64,000 nt of DNA from Haloplanus aerogenes (GTDB lineage: Archaea > Halobacteriota > Halobacteria > Halobacteriales > Haloferacaceae): positions 2,480,001-2,544,000 of the forward strand of contig NZ_CP034145.1 in the NCBI RefSeq assembly GCF_003856835.1, in the 5' to 3' direction. The position numbers and the translations under genes were made by a program. Below are positions 31,960 to 41,062 of this stretch, piece after piece; position 1 is the stretch's first letter, and each line of letters begins with the position of its first letter. The notes under the pieces are model-generated. The model worked only from the letters and a program-made list of their open reading frames with translations, made no database searches and had not been told where the DNA came from.

Positions 31960-32583
31960 CTACCGCCGCACGTACCACACGGCTCCGATGACGGCGAGGG
32001 CGACGAGGCCACCGAGGAAGAAGAGCAGTCCCGGCGGAAGCCCACCCGCCGCGTCCGCGGCCGTCGGCGCCGCTTCCGTACTCATGGTTCCCATGCCACC
32101 ACCACCGCCGTCGGCGGCACCGCCGGTCTGCGCACCGAACGGAGGGCCGTCGACGTACCACTGCACGAGGAGGCTCACGACGCCGAGGATGCCGACGGCG
32201 CCGAGGAGGTTCTTGAGCGCGCTTTCGAGGCCCTGACTCTCCTCCTCACGCCCGGCGAAGACGACGAGCGGTCGGTCGGCGGGCGCGTACCGCTTCATCT
32301 CCCGCCCCTTCTCCGAGTAGACGGTGTCGGCCACTTCGATCAACCCCGCCTCTTTGAGGTTGCCGAGGTGGTACTGGGCGTTCTGGAGGGAGGTGTCCAC
32401 CCGATCGGCGACGTTGGCTGGCGTGTCCGGTTCGTCGTGGAGGGTCGCGAGCACCTCTCGGGCCGTTTCGGAGGAGAGGGCCGACAACAGGTCGTCGGCG
32501 TCCTCGCTGTCGAGGCCGATGACGCGCGGATCGGCCTCCTCGTCCGCGGAGGTGTCGGGACGCGAGGGCAGCAAGTCTGCCAT
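31960..32583 (-). CDS. ArsR-like winged-helix regulator with membrane anchor
   Basis: 207 residues from MADLLPSRPD. A wHTH (about 25-90: LSALSSETAREVLATLHDEPDTPANVADRVDTSLQNAQYHLGNL) is followed by a wing with a YSEKGREMKRY segment, a short linker and two membrane helices (about 122-140 and 180-202) separated by a Gly/Met-rich loop (GGAADGGGGGMGTM). This suggests a transcription factor held at the membrane; release or in-place DNA binding are both possible. A start two codons earlier is also possible. Confidence 0.82.
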   Translation of the reverse strand: MADLLPSRPDTSADEEADPRVIGLDSEDADDLLSALSSETAREVLATLHDEPDTPANVADRVDTSLQNAQYHLGNLKEAGLIEVADTVYSEKGREMKRYAPADRPLVVFAGREEESQGLESALKNLLGAVGILGVVSLLVQWYVDGPPFGAQTGGAADGGGGGMGTMSTEAAPTAADAAGGLPPGLLFFLGGLVALAVIGAVWYVRR

Positions 32584-32755
32584 GTGCATCGCTACAGCAT
32601 CACGGGGTACAAATCTTCCTCTCTCGACACCGGCAAAATGGTGGATCTAGACGTGCCGCTAAAAGCCTGAATCGCACGAATTCTGGCGTTTGAAACCGTG
32701 TCAACGGCTCACAGCGAAAACAGATAAGTGGATGGAGACCCTACATGTAATCGTA

Positions 32756-33304
32756 ATGAGTACGCAGGAATCAGTCCGACAGCAGGCCGACACGGTAGAA
32801 GCCAGCGAAGCGCTCCGCCTCGAACAGGAGAAAGTCGAACAGCTCGTCGAGGCGCTCAACACCGACCTCGCCGCGACGTACGTCCTCTACCACCAGCTGA
32901 AAAAGCACCACTGGAACGTCGAGGGTGCGGAGTTCCTGAACATCCACGAGTACCTCGGTGAAGCCGCCGCGGACGCCGAGGAAGCGGCGGACGAACTCGC
33001 GGAGCGCGCGCAGGCGCTCGGCGGCGTCCCCCTCGCCGGCGGCAAGCGCCTCGAGGAGAACGCACCCGTCGAACCCGAGGGTGACGACGTGTACGACATC
33101 CGGACCTCGCTCCACAACGACATGGAGATGTACGGCGACATCATCGAGACGGTCCGCGACCACGTCGAACTCGCCGAGGGCCTCGGCGACCACGCCACCG
33201 CCGAGATGCTCCGCGAACAGCTCATCACCCTCGAAGAACACGCCCACCACCTCGAACACTACCTCGAAGACGACACGCTCGTCCTCGACAGCGCGACGAA
33301 CTAA
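32756..33304 (+). CDS. dpsA: DNA-protecting ferritin-like protein DpsA
   Basis: 182-residue dodecameric mini-ferritin that oxidises and stores Fe2+ and shields DNA under oxidative stress. The four-helix bundle contains the inter-subunit ferroxidase site: YHQLKKHHWNVEGAEFLNIHEYLGEAAADAEEAADELAER (His and Asp/Glu ligands), and C-terminal helix EMLREQLITLEEHAHHLEHYLED. The start is MSTQESVRQQAD at 32756, matching Halobacterium DpsA; the frame is open upstream but lacks a good start. A TATA-like gataagt stands about 28 bp before it. Likely iron/peroxide induced. Confidence 0.95.
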   Translation: MSTQESVRQQADTVEASEALRLEQEKVEQLVEALNTDLAATYVLYHQLKKHHWNVEGAEFLNIHEYLGEAAADAEEAADELAERAQALGGVPLAGGKRLEENAPVEPEGDDVYDIRTSLHNDMEMYGDIIETVRDHVELAEGLGDHATAEMLREQLITLEEHAHHLEHYLEDDTLVLDSATN

Positions 33305-33367
33305 GTCATTCCTGCTGGAGGACGATTTCCAGCGCTGTTTCGCGTCCGTTTCAACCTCCAGCGACGC

Positions 33368-34693
33368 CTATTCGACGACCAGCACCCGGAGGTCGTTGAC
33401 GTTCGTCCCCGTCGCGCCGGTGCTGACGATGGCGTCCCGACTCCCGAGGTAGCCGTAGGCGTCGCTGTTCCCGAGCGCCTGCCGGGCCGCCCGTACGTCG
33501 TCGACGGTGTCGCCGTCGACGACTGCCCCGGCGAAGTCGCTGCTGCCGTCGCGGCCGTCGGTGTCGACGCAAGCGAGCGTCGACGAGTCGGGGAGTTCGA
33601 CGGCGGCCGCCAGCGCGAACTCGGCGTTCGGGCCGCCGACGCCGTCGCCCCGGACCGTCGCCGTCGCCTCCCCGCCCGAGAGGACGACCGCCGGCGCCTC
33701 GATTGGGTTGCCCGTCGCCTCTATCTCCTCCGCGACAGCGACGTGGGTCAGGGCGGCCTCGCGCGCCTCGCCCCGAACCGACGACGAGAGAATGCTGGTG
33801 TCGTAATCCCGCTCCTGCGCCACCTCGCGCGCGGCGTCGAGCGCGGTGAACCCGTCCGCGAGGATGTGGTTCGTCACCCGATCGAACACCTCGTCGCCGG
33901 GCCGTGGCGTCTCGGGGAGGTCGCCCGCGGCGCCGGCCTCCAGTCGCTTTCGCACCGCCGTCGGCGGATCGACACCGTACCGTTCGAGCGCGTCGAGCGC
34001 GTCGTCGTAGGTGGACTCGTCGGGCGCCGTCGGCCCGCTGGCGATCACGCTCAGGTCGTTGCCGACCACGTCGCTGAACACGAGGCTGACGACGGTGGCC
34101 GGAGCGGCGAGTTCCGCGAGTCCCCCGCCCTTGAGCGTCGAGAGGTGTTTGCGCACGGCGTTGAGGTCGCCAATCTCCGCGCCCGCGTCGAGGAGCGCGT
34201 CGGTCGTCCGCTGCAGGTCGTCGAGCGTGATTCCCTCCGCGGGGGCGGGAAGCAGGGCGCTCCCGCCGCCGGTGATGATGGCGAGGACGAGCGTCCGCTC
34301 GTCCGCCTCGGCGACGAGTTCGCGGATACGGTCGGTGCCGTCGACGCCGTCCTGACTGGGGACGGGGTGGTCGCCGTGCAGGCGTTCGATGCGCTCCCCC
34401 TCGCCGGGGTCGGGCGTGACGACGGCGCCGGCATCGATGCGGTCGCCGAGGACGCGCTCTAGGGCGTCGGCTACCCCGTCGGCCGCCTTCCCGCCGCCGA
34501 CGGCGACGATCCGATCCACGTCCGACAGGTCGTATTCCGTCCCCGCGACGTGGAGTCGGTCGCCGTCGAGGCGAACCGACTCGTCGACGACGCGGTCGGG
34601 TCTGGCAGCGTCGATACCGGCCCGGACACACGCGAGCGCCGTCTCGCGCCTGCGGGTCGACGTCAGCGTGTCTTCATTCTCGATGGAGACCAT
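33368..34693 (-). CDS. Glycerate 2-kinase, GckA/TtuD (DUF4147) family
   Basis: 441 residues. The N-terminal Rossmann-like domain has IVAVGGGKAADGVADAL and DGVDGTDRIRELVAEAD; ITGGGSALLPAPAEGITLDDLQ is the MOFRL/GckA signature; the C-terminal MOFRL domain has VVLSGGEATATVRGDGVGGPNAEFALA and DTDGRDGSS. It phosphorylates D-glycerate at C2. In haloarchaea it is used in the semi-phosphorylative or glycerol/sugar routes; the partner genes are not near. Start MVSIENEDTLT at 34693; the frame continues open upstream into the divergent TraB promoter. Confidence 0.92.
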   Translation of the reverse strand: MVSIENEDTLTSTRRRETALACVRAGIDAARPDRVVDESVRLDGDRLHVAGTEYDLSDVDRIVAVGGGKAADGVADALERVLGDRIDAGAVVTPDPGEGERIERLHGDHPVPSQDGVDGTDRIRELVAEADERTLVLAIITGGGSALLPAPAEGITLDDLQRTTDALLDAGAEIGDLNAVRKHLSTLKGGGLAELAAPATVVSLVFSDVVGNDLSVIASGPTAPDESTYDDALDALERYGVDPPTAVRKRLEAGAAGDLPETPRPGDEVFDRVTNHILADGFTALDAAREVAQERDYDTSILSSSVRGEAREAALTHVAVAEEIEATGNPIEAPAVVLSGGEATATVRGDGVGGPNAEFALAAAVELPDSSTLACVDTDGRDGSSDFAGAVVDGDTVDDVRAARQALGNSDAYGYLGSRDAIVSTGATGTNVNDLRVLVVE

Positions 34694-34745
34694 ACCCCGC
34701 CTCTCTCCGACAAGGGTAAAAAGCGTGCCCCAGTAGCGAGCGGTG

Positions 34746-36431
34746 ATGGGAGAGTCCGCCACGTCGACCGGTCGGGAGGGACGCGTCAGGGTCGTGGGCA
34801 CAGCCCACGTCTCCGAAGACAGCGTCCGAGAGGTCGAGGAAGTCATCGAGGCCGACCGGCCCGACGTGGTCGCCGTGGAACTCGACGAGGGGCGCTACCG
34901 CCAGATGCAGGGCGAGACGCCCGACGACATCGAACCCGGCGACCTCCTGCGCGGCAACACCGTCTTTCAGTTTCTCGCCTACTGGATGCTCTCGTACGTC
35001 CAGTCGCGACTGGGCGAGAAGTTCGACATCCAGCCCGGGGCCGATATGCTGGCCGCGGTGGAGAAGGCCGAATCACTGGATATCGACGTGGCGCTGGTCG
35101 ACCGCGACATCCAGACGACGATCCAGCGGTTCTGGGCGCGGATGGGCGTGCTCGAAAAACTCCGTCTCGTCGGCGGCCTCGCGTTCGGTCTCACCGACGC
35201 CCGCGGTATCGGCCTCGCCCTCGGTGTCTTCGTCGGCGTCGTCGCCGGCCCGCTGCTCGGCCTGTTCGGCCCGGCACTCGGCCTCTCGACGCCGTTGCTG
35301 ACTCGCGTCACCGGCGGCGTCCTCCTCACGCTCGGCGTCGGCTTCGTCGCCCACACAGTCGCGGACGTCGTCGACGCCTTCGACCCCGACGAGCGCCTGT
35401 TCGCCGCGGCGGGCGTTGGCCTCGCCGTCGGCCTGATCGGCGGCGTCGGCCTCGGTCTCGCGGACGGCGTCGTCACCTCGCTCGGCACGTTCGTCGTCCG
35501 CGTCGTCGGGAGCCTCACGCTCGGCCTCGTCGGCGGCGTGACCGTCGGCCTCGCCGCCGGCTTCCTCGCGGACCGCGCCGGCTACGGCGCCACCGCCGAG
35601 GAGGAGTTCGACGAGTTCGACATCGCCGAACTCACCGACGCCGACGTGGTGAGTGTCCTGATGGAGGAGTTCCGAACCTTCAGCCCCGCCGGGGCGCGCG
35701 CCCTGATCGACGAGCGCGACGCCTACATCGCGCACGAACTCGTCAAACTCCGTGACGCGGGCAACCACGTCGTCGCCGTCGTCGGCGCGGGACACCGGGA
35801 GGGGATCGAGGCGTATCTCGACGCACCGGAGACGCTCCCGCCACGGGAGACGCTCGTGGGCACCGACTCCGGCGGCGGGATTCCGTGGCTGAAAGCGGTG
35901 GGGGTGCTCGTCTCGCTCGGCTTCATCGCCTTCTTCGTCCTCCTCGCGATGGCGGGGGTCCGCGACGGCTTCCTCCTTCGCCTCTTTGCCGCGTGGTTCG
36001 TCGTCAACGGCGTCTTCGCGGCCGGCCTCGCCAGACTCGCGGGCGCCCGCTGGGACTCGACGCTCGTCGGCGGCCTCGTCGCGTGGATGACCTCGGTCAA
36101 TCCCCTGCTCGCGCCGGGGTGGTTCACCGGCTACGTCGAACTCCGGCACACGTCGGTCAACGTGAGCGACATCTCGACGCTCAACGAACTCCTGAGCGAC
36201 GAGGAGACGCCGATCCGCACGCTGATCGGCCAGATGTTCGACGTGCCGCTCTTTCGCCTCATCATGATCGTCGCCATGACCAACATCGGGAGCATGATCG
36301 CCAGCCTGCTCTTTGCCGTCTACATCCTCCCGCTCTTCGCGACGGAGATCGGCGGCGTCGAGGGGGTCTCCCGCCTCATGATCGAAGGAGCACGCAACAG
36401 CGCCGAACTCCTCTGGAGGACCGTCGCGTGA
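34746..36431 (+). CDS. TraB/GumN-family membrane protein
   Basis: 561 residues. N-terminal TraB domain: VRVVGTAHVSEDSVREV, DVVAVELDEGRYRQM and a second half with VVAVVGAGHREGIEAYL; the GTAH, ELD-x-x-R and GxGH motifs are the TraB/PrgY hallmarks, proposed to form a metal-dependent protease-like site. Between them (residues about 135-275) lies a block of hydrophobic Gly-rich helices, and four to five further helices end the protein (380-560). PrgY/TraB homologues degrade or block pheromone peptides; the archaeal substrate is unknown. Its stop overlaps the GTG start of an S2P-like metalloprotease (GTGA). Confidence 0.85.
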   Translation: MGESATSTGREGRVRVVGTAHVSEDSVREVEEVIEADRPDVVAVELDEGRYRQMQGETPDDIEPGDLLRGNTVFQFLAYWMLSYVQSRLGEKFDIQPGADMLAAVEKAESLDIDVALVDRDIQTTIQRFWARMGVLEKLRLVGGLAFGLTDARGIGLALGVFVGVVAGPLLGLFGPALGLSTPLLTRVTGGVLLTLGVGFVAHTVADVVDAFDPDERLFAAAGVGLAVGLIGGVGLGLADGVVTSLGTFVVRVVGSLTLGLVGGVTVGLAAGFLADRAGYGATAEEEFDEFDIAELTDADVVSVLMEEFRTFSPAGARALIDERDAYIAHELVKLRDAGNHVVAVVGAGHREGIEAYLDAPETLPPRETLVGTDSGGGIPWLKAVGVLVSLGFIAFFVLLAMAGVRDGFLLRLFAAWFVVNGVFAAGLARLAGARWDSTLVGGLVAWMTSVNPLLAPGWFTGYVELRHTSVNVSDISTLNELLSDEETPIRTLIGQMFDVPLFRLIMIVAMTNIGSMIASLLFAVYILPLFATEIGGVEGVSRLMIEGARNSAELLWRTVA

Positions 36432-37057
36432 ACCTGACGTTCAGTTCGCGCGAACTGCAGGATCTGGCCGTGGCGTGGATCGCCCTCGGCGTCGCCTTCG
36501 CCATCTTCTTCGCCGGCGGCGGGAGTCGCGCCCTCTCTATGCTCACCGACGAGGGACTGGTTCAGCCCCTCCTCGTCTCCCTTGTCACTGCCGGCCTCGG
36601 CTTCCTCCTGCACGAACTCGCACACAAGGTCGTGGCCGTCCGGTTCGACCAGATTGCCGAATTCCGCGCCGACTACGGCATGCTCTTTCTGGCGATCATG
36701 AGCGCCCTCGTCGGCTTCCTCTTTGCCGCACCGGGCGCTGTCCACCACCGCGGCCGAATCACGGCGCGCGAACACGGCCTGATCGCCCTCGCCGGGCCGG
36801 TCACGAACGGCCTCCTCGCACTCGTGTTCGCGCCGGTGTACGTCGTCGGCCTCGTCGTCGGGTCGCCGCTCCTCGCGCTGATCGGCGGGCGCGGCGTCGC
36901 CATCAACCTCTTTCTGGCGGCGTTCAACCTCGTCCCGTTCGGGGCGCTCGACGGGAAGACCGTCCTCGGCTGGAGCAAAGTGGTCTTCGTCGTCTCGTTC
37001 GTCCCCGCGGCCGTCGTCACGGTGTTCGTCGTGTTCGTCCTCGGTATCGGCTTCTGA
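36428..37057 (+). CDS. Site-2-protease-family zinc metalloprotease
   Basis: 209 residues, GTG start coupled to the TraB stop by a GTGA overlap. The zinc site HELAH (H62, E63, H66) is in a membrane helix and the third ligand region NLVPFGALDGKTVL near 160-173 contains the conserved Asp. Five to six helices. S2P proteases cut membrane-embedded substrates such as anti-sigma factors or signal peptides. The fused translation with TraB suggests a joint membrane-proteolysis task; no substrate is adjacent apart from USP. Confidence 0.87.
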   Translation: MNLTFSSRELQDLAVAWIALGVAFAIFFAGGGSRALSMLTDEGLVQPLLVSLVTAGLGFLLHELAHKVVAVRFDQIAEFRADYGMLFLAIMSALVGFLFAAPGAVHHRGRITAREHGLIALAGPVTNGLLALVFAPVYVVGLVVGSPLLALIGGRGVAINLFLAAFNLVPFGALDGKTVLGWSKVVFVVSFVPAAVVTVFVVFVLGIGF

Positions 37058-37058
37058 G

Positions 37059-37484
37059 TCACCGAACGACCGTCACCGCCGCGTCCGCCCGGCGGAGGAC
37101 CCGTTCGGCGACACTCCCGAGAACGAGCCGTGAGAGGCCTTCGCGGCCGTGACTGCCGATGACGACGTGGTCGATATCGTGCTCGTCGACGTACCGGACG
37201 ATCTCACGGGCCGGAGCGCCGACGGCCACCTCGGTTCGGAGACCGGCACCGGCGTCGCCCGCCCGGTCACGTGCCTGGTCGAACAGCACCTCGGTCGCCT
37301 CTTGCTGTGCCTCGTACCACGCCTCGCCGCCGCCCGGGCCGCGCATCTCCGACTCGTAGACGGCGTCGATAGGATCGATCACGTGCAGGACCGTCAGTTC
37401 CGCGTCGGGCCACTCGTCGAGCGCGTGATCGAGAGCCCGCATCGCGAGCGGCGAGCCGTCGAGCGGGACGAGTACGCGTGTCAT
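37059..37484 (-). CDS. Universal stress protein (UspA family)
   Basis: 141 residues, start MTRVLVPLDGS at 37484. VVIGSHGREGLSRLVLGSVAERVLR is the intact ATP-binding motif; the central YEAQQEATEVLFDQARD helix is typical. Distinct from the shorter USP at 15316. It is divergent from the VIT/CCC1 gene and ends 1 bp from the S2P stop. Confidence 0.9.
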   Translation of the reverse strand: MTRVLVPLDGSPLAMRALDHALDEWPDAELTVLHVIDPIDAVYESEMRGPGGGEAWYEAQQEATEVLFDQARDRAGDAGAGLRTEVAVGAPAREIVRYVDEHDIDHVVIGSHGREGLSRLVLGSVAERVLRRADAAVTVVR

Positions 37485-37557
37485 ACCACGCCGTTGGGCA
37501 CGGTCCACCATATAGCCAGGCGCCAACGCTACGGGGGGCCGGGGAGTACGCCGTCGT

Positions 37558-38091
37558 ATGCTGAAACGATTGCTCGGCGACGAGGTGACCGAACACGGTC
37601 GCTATCTCCCCGAAATCATCTACGGCGCCAACGACGGCATCGTGACGACGTTCGCCGTCGTCGCGGGCGTGGCTGGCGCCGCGCTCGACCCCGCAATCGT
37701 CCTCGTCCTCGGCGCCGCGAACCTCTTCGCCGACGGCTTCTCGATGGGCATGAGCAACTTCCTGAGTCGACGCTCCGAGGAGGACTACCACTCCGCGCAG
37801 GGGACGGAGACGGGCGACGGCGACAAACCCCCGGCGGCGACGGCGCTCGTCACCTTCGGGGCGTTCGTCGTCGCTGGCGGCTTCCCGCTCCTTCCCTACC
37901 TCGCCGTCGTGCGCCCGCTCTTCCCCGCCTCGGTGGTCGTCACCGGCCTCGCCTTCTTTCTCGTGGGTGCGAGCCGCTCCTTGGTAACCGAACGGGGATG
38001 GCTCGTCAACGGCGCGGAGATGTTCGCCGTCGGAATGACCGCCGCGACGGTGGCGTACGTCGTCGGGAATCTGCTCGGATCGGTCGCCTGA
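37558..38091 (+). CDS. VIT1/CCC1-family metal transporter
   Basis: 177 residues, shorter than the VIT/CCC1 paralogue at 13415. EIIYGANDGIVTTFAVVAGVAGA is the family's first helix and NLFADGFSMGMSNFLSRRSEEDYHSAQ the second helix leading into a truncated cytosolic metal-binding domain. Four to five helices in total. It probably exports Fe2+ or Mn2+. The upstream 70 bp are GC-rich without a clear TATA box. Confidence 0.88.
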   Translation: MLKRLLGDEVTEHGRYLPEIIYGANDGIVTTFAVVAGVAGAALDPAIVLVLGAANLFADGFSMGMSNFLSRRSEEDYHSAQGTETGDGDKPPAATALVTFGAFVVAGGFPLLPYLAVVRPLFPASVVVTGLAFFLVGASRSLVTERGWLVNGAEMFAVGMTAATVAYVVGNLLGSVA

Positions 38092-38130
38092 GACGACAGC
38101 CGACAACACGAGTTCCGAAGGCTTTTGCTG

Positions 38131-38144
38131 ACTGACCGGTCAGT
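38131..38144. promoter_or_regulatory. TetR-family operator palindrome
   Basis: ACTGACCGGTCAGT is a perfect 14-bp palindrome ending 6 bp before the GTG start of the TetR gene, matching the typical TetR/AcrR half-site pattern. It would overlap the transcription start of a leaderless mRNA, so binding should repress the tetR-MATE unit. Confidence 0.72.
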
Positions 38145-38150
38145 TAGAAC

Positions 38151-38750
38151 GTGACCGCCGACGCGCCCTCCACCCCGACCGACGACATTATGTGCGCGAC
38201 GTATCGCGCCCTCTGTCGGCACGGGTACGCCGATCTGACGATGCAGGACATCGCGGACGAGTGGGAGAAGAGCAAGGCCGCCCTCCACTACCACTACGAC
38301 ACCAAGCGCGGCCTCTTGCTCGCCTTCCTCGATCACCTCTTCGACTCCTACACCGACCGCGTCACCGATTCCGGTTCGGGCACGCCACGGGAGCGACTGC
38401 ACGCCCTCGTCGCCGCCGCGCTCGACCCCCCGCGGGCGGACGCGACCCGCGAACTCCGGACCGCGCTGGTCGAGGTGAAAGCGCAGGCGCCCCACGACGA
38501 CGCCTTCCGCGAGCGACTGGCGCGGTTCGACCGCTACCTCCACGAGGAGATTCGGAGCGTCGTCGGCGACGGCGTCGAGTCGGGTGCCTTCCGCACCGAT
38601 ATCGACCCCGACGAAACCGCGACGCTCCTCGTGACGCTCGTCAACGGCGCCCACTCCCGCCGGGTCGCCCTCGGTGACGACGCGGGTGTGCCCGCGGCGA
38701 TTCGGTCGTACGTCGACGAACATCTCGTAGCGGGGGCGACGACCCGGTGA
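38151..38750 (+). CDS. TetR/AcrR-family transcriptional regulator
   Basis: 199 residues, GTG start. HTH: RALCRHGYADLTMQDIADEWEKSKAALHYHYDTKRGLLLAFL (about 20-60), with the YYHF-like HYHYDTK box, followed by the helical ligand domain. It is translationally coupled to the MATE exporter (TGATG at 38748-38752) and has a perfect palindrome at its own start, so it should be an autorepressor released by an exporter substrate. The inducer is unknown. Confidence 0.93.
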   Translation: MTADAPSTPTDDIMCATYRALCRHGYADLTMQDIADEWEKSKAALHYHYDTKRGLLLAFLDHLFDSYTDRVTDSGSGTPRERLHALVAAALDPPRADATRELRTALVEVKAQAPHDDAFRERLARFDRYLHEEIRSVVGDGVESGAFRTDIDPDETATLLVTLVNGAHSRRVALGDDAGVPAAIRSYVDEHLVAGATTR

Positions 38751-40156
38751 TGAATCTCTCGGATATCTTCAAATCCCGCGAGGAGTTCGACCTGACCAGC
38801 GGCGACGTGGGCAAGCCCCTCTTCTATCTCTCGCTCCCCATCGTCGTCACGAATTTGCTCCAGACGGCGTACAACCTCGCCGACACCTTCTGGATCGGGC
38901 AGTACAGCACGGACGCCCTCGCGGCGATCAGTTTCGCCTTCCCGATGGTCTTTCTCATCATCTCGCTGGGGATGGGGCTCGCGGTGGCCGGCAGCATCCT
39001 CGTTGCCCAGCACACCGGCGCTGGGCAGGACGGCGAGGCGGAGTTCGCGGCCTCCCAGACCGTCGGGTTCGCGGCCGTCGCGTCCGTCCTCCTCGGCGCC
39101 GTCGCCTACGTCTTCGTCGGCGACGCACTCTCACTCCTCGGCGCCTCGCCGGACGTGTTGCCCCTCGCCACGGCGTACATGGAGATCATCTCGCTGGGCA
39201 TCTTCTTCATGTTCGGCTTCTTCGTCTTCATCTCGCTCATGCGGGGGTACGGCGACACCATCACGCCGATGCTCGTCATGCTCGGCTCCGTCGCCCTCAA
39301 CGTCGTCCTCGACCCCTTCCTCATCTTCGGCTGGTGGATCTTCCCGCAGTGGGGGATCGAAGGCGCGGCCATCGCCACCGTCTTCTCGCGCGGCCTCGCC
39401 CTCGCCGTCGGCCTCTGGATCATGCTCTCCGGCCGGCGCGGCGTGCGCATCCGGCCCCACGACATCGTGCCCGACCTGGAGTACGGCCGGCGACTCCTCC
39501 GCATCGGCGTGCCCGCCTCCGTCGAGGGGACGGGGCAGGCCGTCGCCATCAACCTCCTCATGTTCATCGTTGGCACCTTCAGCACCCCCGTCGTGGCGGC
39601 GTTCGGTATCGGCGTCCGGGTGTTCTCGGTCATCTTCCTCCCCGCCATCGCCGTCTCGCGGGGCGTCGAGACGATGTCGGGCCAGAACATCGGCGCCGGG
39701 AAGCCCGACCGCGCGGCGCTGACCGCCCGCGTCGCCGCCCGGACGACGTTCGTCGTCCTCGCCGTCGCCGGCGTGTTCACGTTCTTCTTCGCCGACCCCG
39801 TCGTCTCGCTGTTCACGAACGACGAGGCCGTCGTCGAGGTTGGCGCAACCTTCCTCCGCTACGTCGCTCCCTCCTTCGGCTTCATCGGCATCATGCGCTC
39901 GTACAACGGCGGATTCCGTGGGGCCGGAAAGACGCTCACCGCCGCCGCCATCGCCGTCTCGATGCTCGGCTTGATCCGGCTCCCCATCGCCTGGGTCGCC
40001 TCGGGATTCATGGGCCCGCCGGGCATCTGGCTCTCCTTCTTTATCTCAAACGTCGTCGGCGCGGTCATCGCGTACGTCTGGTTCCAGCGGGGCACCTGGC
40101 GGTCGAGCGGAACGCGTCCCCGCGTGGACGTGGCCGACGATCCGGCGACCGACTGA
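38750..40156 (+). CDS. MATE-family multidrug/metabolite efflux transporter
   Basis: 468 residues, twelve membrane helices in two MatE halves. N-terminal LTSGDVGKPLFYLSLPIVVTNLLQTAYNLADTFWIGQ and second-half LLRIGVPASVEGTGQAVAINLLMF are the conserved family boxes. It is closer to the NorM/DinF-like group without a clear specificity. Energised by Na+ or H+ gradients. Operon with tetR; the stop codon touches an 82-bp foldback repeat that may end the transcript. Confidence 0.93.
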   Translation: MNLSDIFKSREEFDLTSGDVGKPLFYLSLPIVVTNLLQTAYNLADTFWIGQYSTDALAAISFAFPMVFLIISLGMGLAVAGSILVAQHTGAGQDGEAEFAASQTVGFAAVASVLLGAVAYVFVGDALSLLGASPDVLPLATAYMEIISLGIFFMFGFFVFISLMRGYGDTITPMLVMLGSVALNVVLDPFLIFGWWIFPQWGIEGAAIATVFSRGLALAVGLWIMLSGRRGVRIRPHDIVPDLEYGRRLLRIGVPASVEGTGQAVAINLLMFIVGTFSTPVVAAFGIGVRVFSVIFLPAIAVSRGVETMSGQNIGAGKPDRAALTARVAARTTFVVLAVAGVFTFFFADPVVSLFTNDEAVVEVGATFLRYVAPSFGFIGIMRSYNGGFRGAGKTLTAAAIAVSMLGLIRLPIAWVASGFMGPPGIWLSFFISNVVGAVIAYVWFQRGTWRSSGTRPRVDVADDPATD

Positions 40157-40237
40157 TACGGGTTATTGTAAGTCATTACCGGTGGTTCGCCAAGAAGGTC
40201 CGGCGAACCGCCGGTACACAGTTACAATAACCCGTAT
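40156..40237. repeat. 82-bp foldback element after the MATE gene
   Basis: Outer arms ATACGGGTTATTGTAA (40156-40171) and TTACAATAACCCGTAT (40222-40237) are perfect 16-mers. Inner arms ACCGGTGGTTCGCC (40178-40191) and GGCGAACCGCCGGT (40202-40215) pair with one mismatch. It begins in the last base of the MATE stop codon. A related element follows the next gene (41061-41125). It may be a terminator or a palindromic repeat. Confidence 0.85.
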
Positions 40238-40318
40238 GAGACGGGCGGTGCGAAACGAGAGGCACCACCCACCCCACCGCCGACAACGACTAAGTTGTCG
40301 TTCCACGTACAGCTATTC

Positions 40319-41062
40319 ATGTCACCCAATCCATCAGCCGACCCGTCCTTCCACATCTCCGACCACACTGCCCCGTCCGCGACGGTCGTCGCGGGCTTCT
40401 CGGCGTTCGGCCTCGCCGGCCTCACCGCCGTCGACTACCTCGTCGAACATCTCGATCTGGAGGAGACGGGCCACCTCACCGCCGACGCACTCCCCTCCAT
40501 CACGCCGTTCGAGTCCGGGCGGCCGCGGCACCACTCGCGATTCTTCTCCCGGCCGGACCTCGATCTGACCGTCTTCGTCAACGAACTCTTCCTGCCGGCG
40601 CCCGTCGCCGATTCCTTCGCCGAGGCGCTCCTCTCCTGGACCGACGAACACGGGGTCTCGGAGTTCGTGGTACTCTCCGGCATCCCCTACGCACACGGTC
40701 CCGACGAACACGACACGTTCTACGTCGCCTCCGACGATTACCGCGACCGCCGACTCGTCGACACCGACGTGCGGCCGATGGGCCGCGGCTTTCTCGACGG
40801 CGTCAACGGCGCGCTCATGTATCGGGGTATCGAGTCCAACCTCCGGACCGGCGTGTTCATCACCCCCGTCCACGCACAGGCCCCCGACGTGTCGGCGGCG
40901 ATCCGCCTCATCGAGACCTTCGACCGGGTGTACGACCTCGGCATCGACGCCGGACCGCTGGAGGAGTTCGCCCAGACGGTCGAACAGTACTACCAGGACC
41001 TCGCCGCCCGACTCGAAACGATCGAGGAGCGCCAGACTCCCGAGGATCGGATGTACATGTAG
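40319..41062 (+). CDS. PAC2-family protein (proteasome-assembly-chaperone-like)
   Basis: 247 residues, MSPNPSADPSFHISDHTAPSATVVAGFSAFGLAGLTAVDYLVEHL..., alpha/beta PAC2 (DUF75) fold; SEFVVLSGIPYAHGPDEHDTFYVAS and FLDGVNGALMYRGIESNLRTGVFITPVHAQAPDVSAAIRLIETFDRVYDL are typical. Archaeal homologues (PbaA/PbaB) are oligomeric scaffolds, one of which binds proteasome subunits; haloarchaeal ones are unstudied. A C-terminal coiled coil (EEFAQTVEQYYQDLAARLETIEER) suggests oligomerisation. It is bracketed by two related foldback elements. Confidence 0.87.
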   Translation: MSPNPSADPSFHISDHTAPSATVVAGFSAFGLAGLTAVDYLVEHLDLEETGHLTADALPSITPFESGRPRHHSRFFSRPDLDLTVFVNELFLPAPVADSFAEALLSWTDEHGVSEFVVLSGIPYAHGPDEHDTFYVASDDYRDRRLVDTDVRPMGRGFLDGVNGALMYRGIESNLRTGVFITPVHAQAPDVSAAIRLIETFDRVYDLGIDAGPLEEFAQTVEQYYQDLAARLETIEERQTPEDRMYM

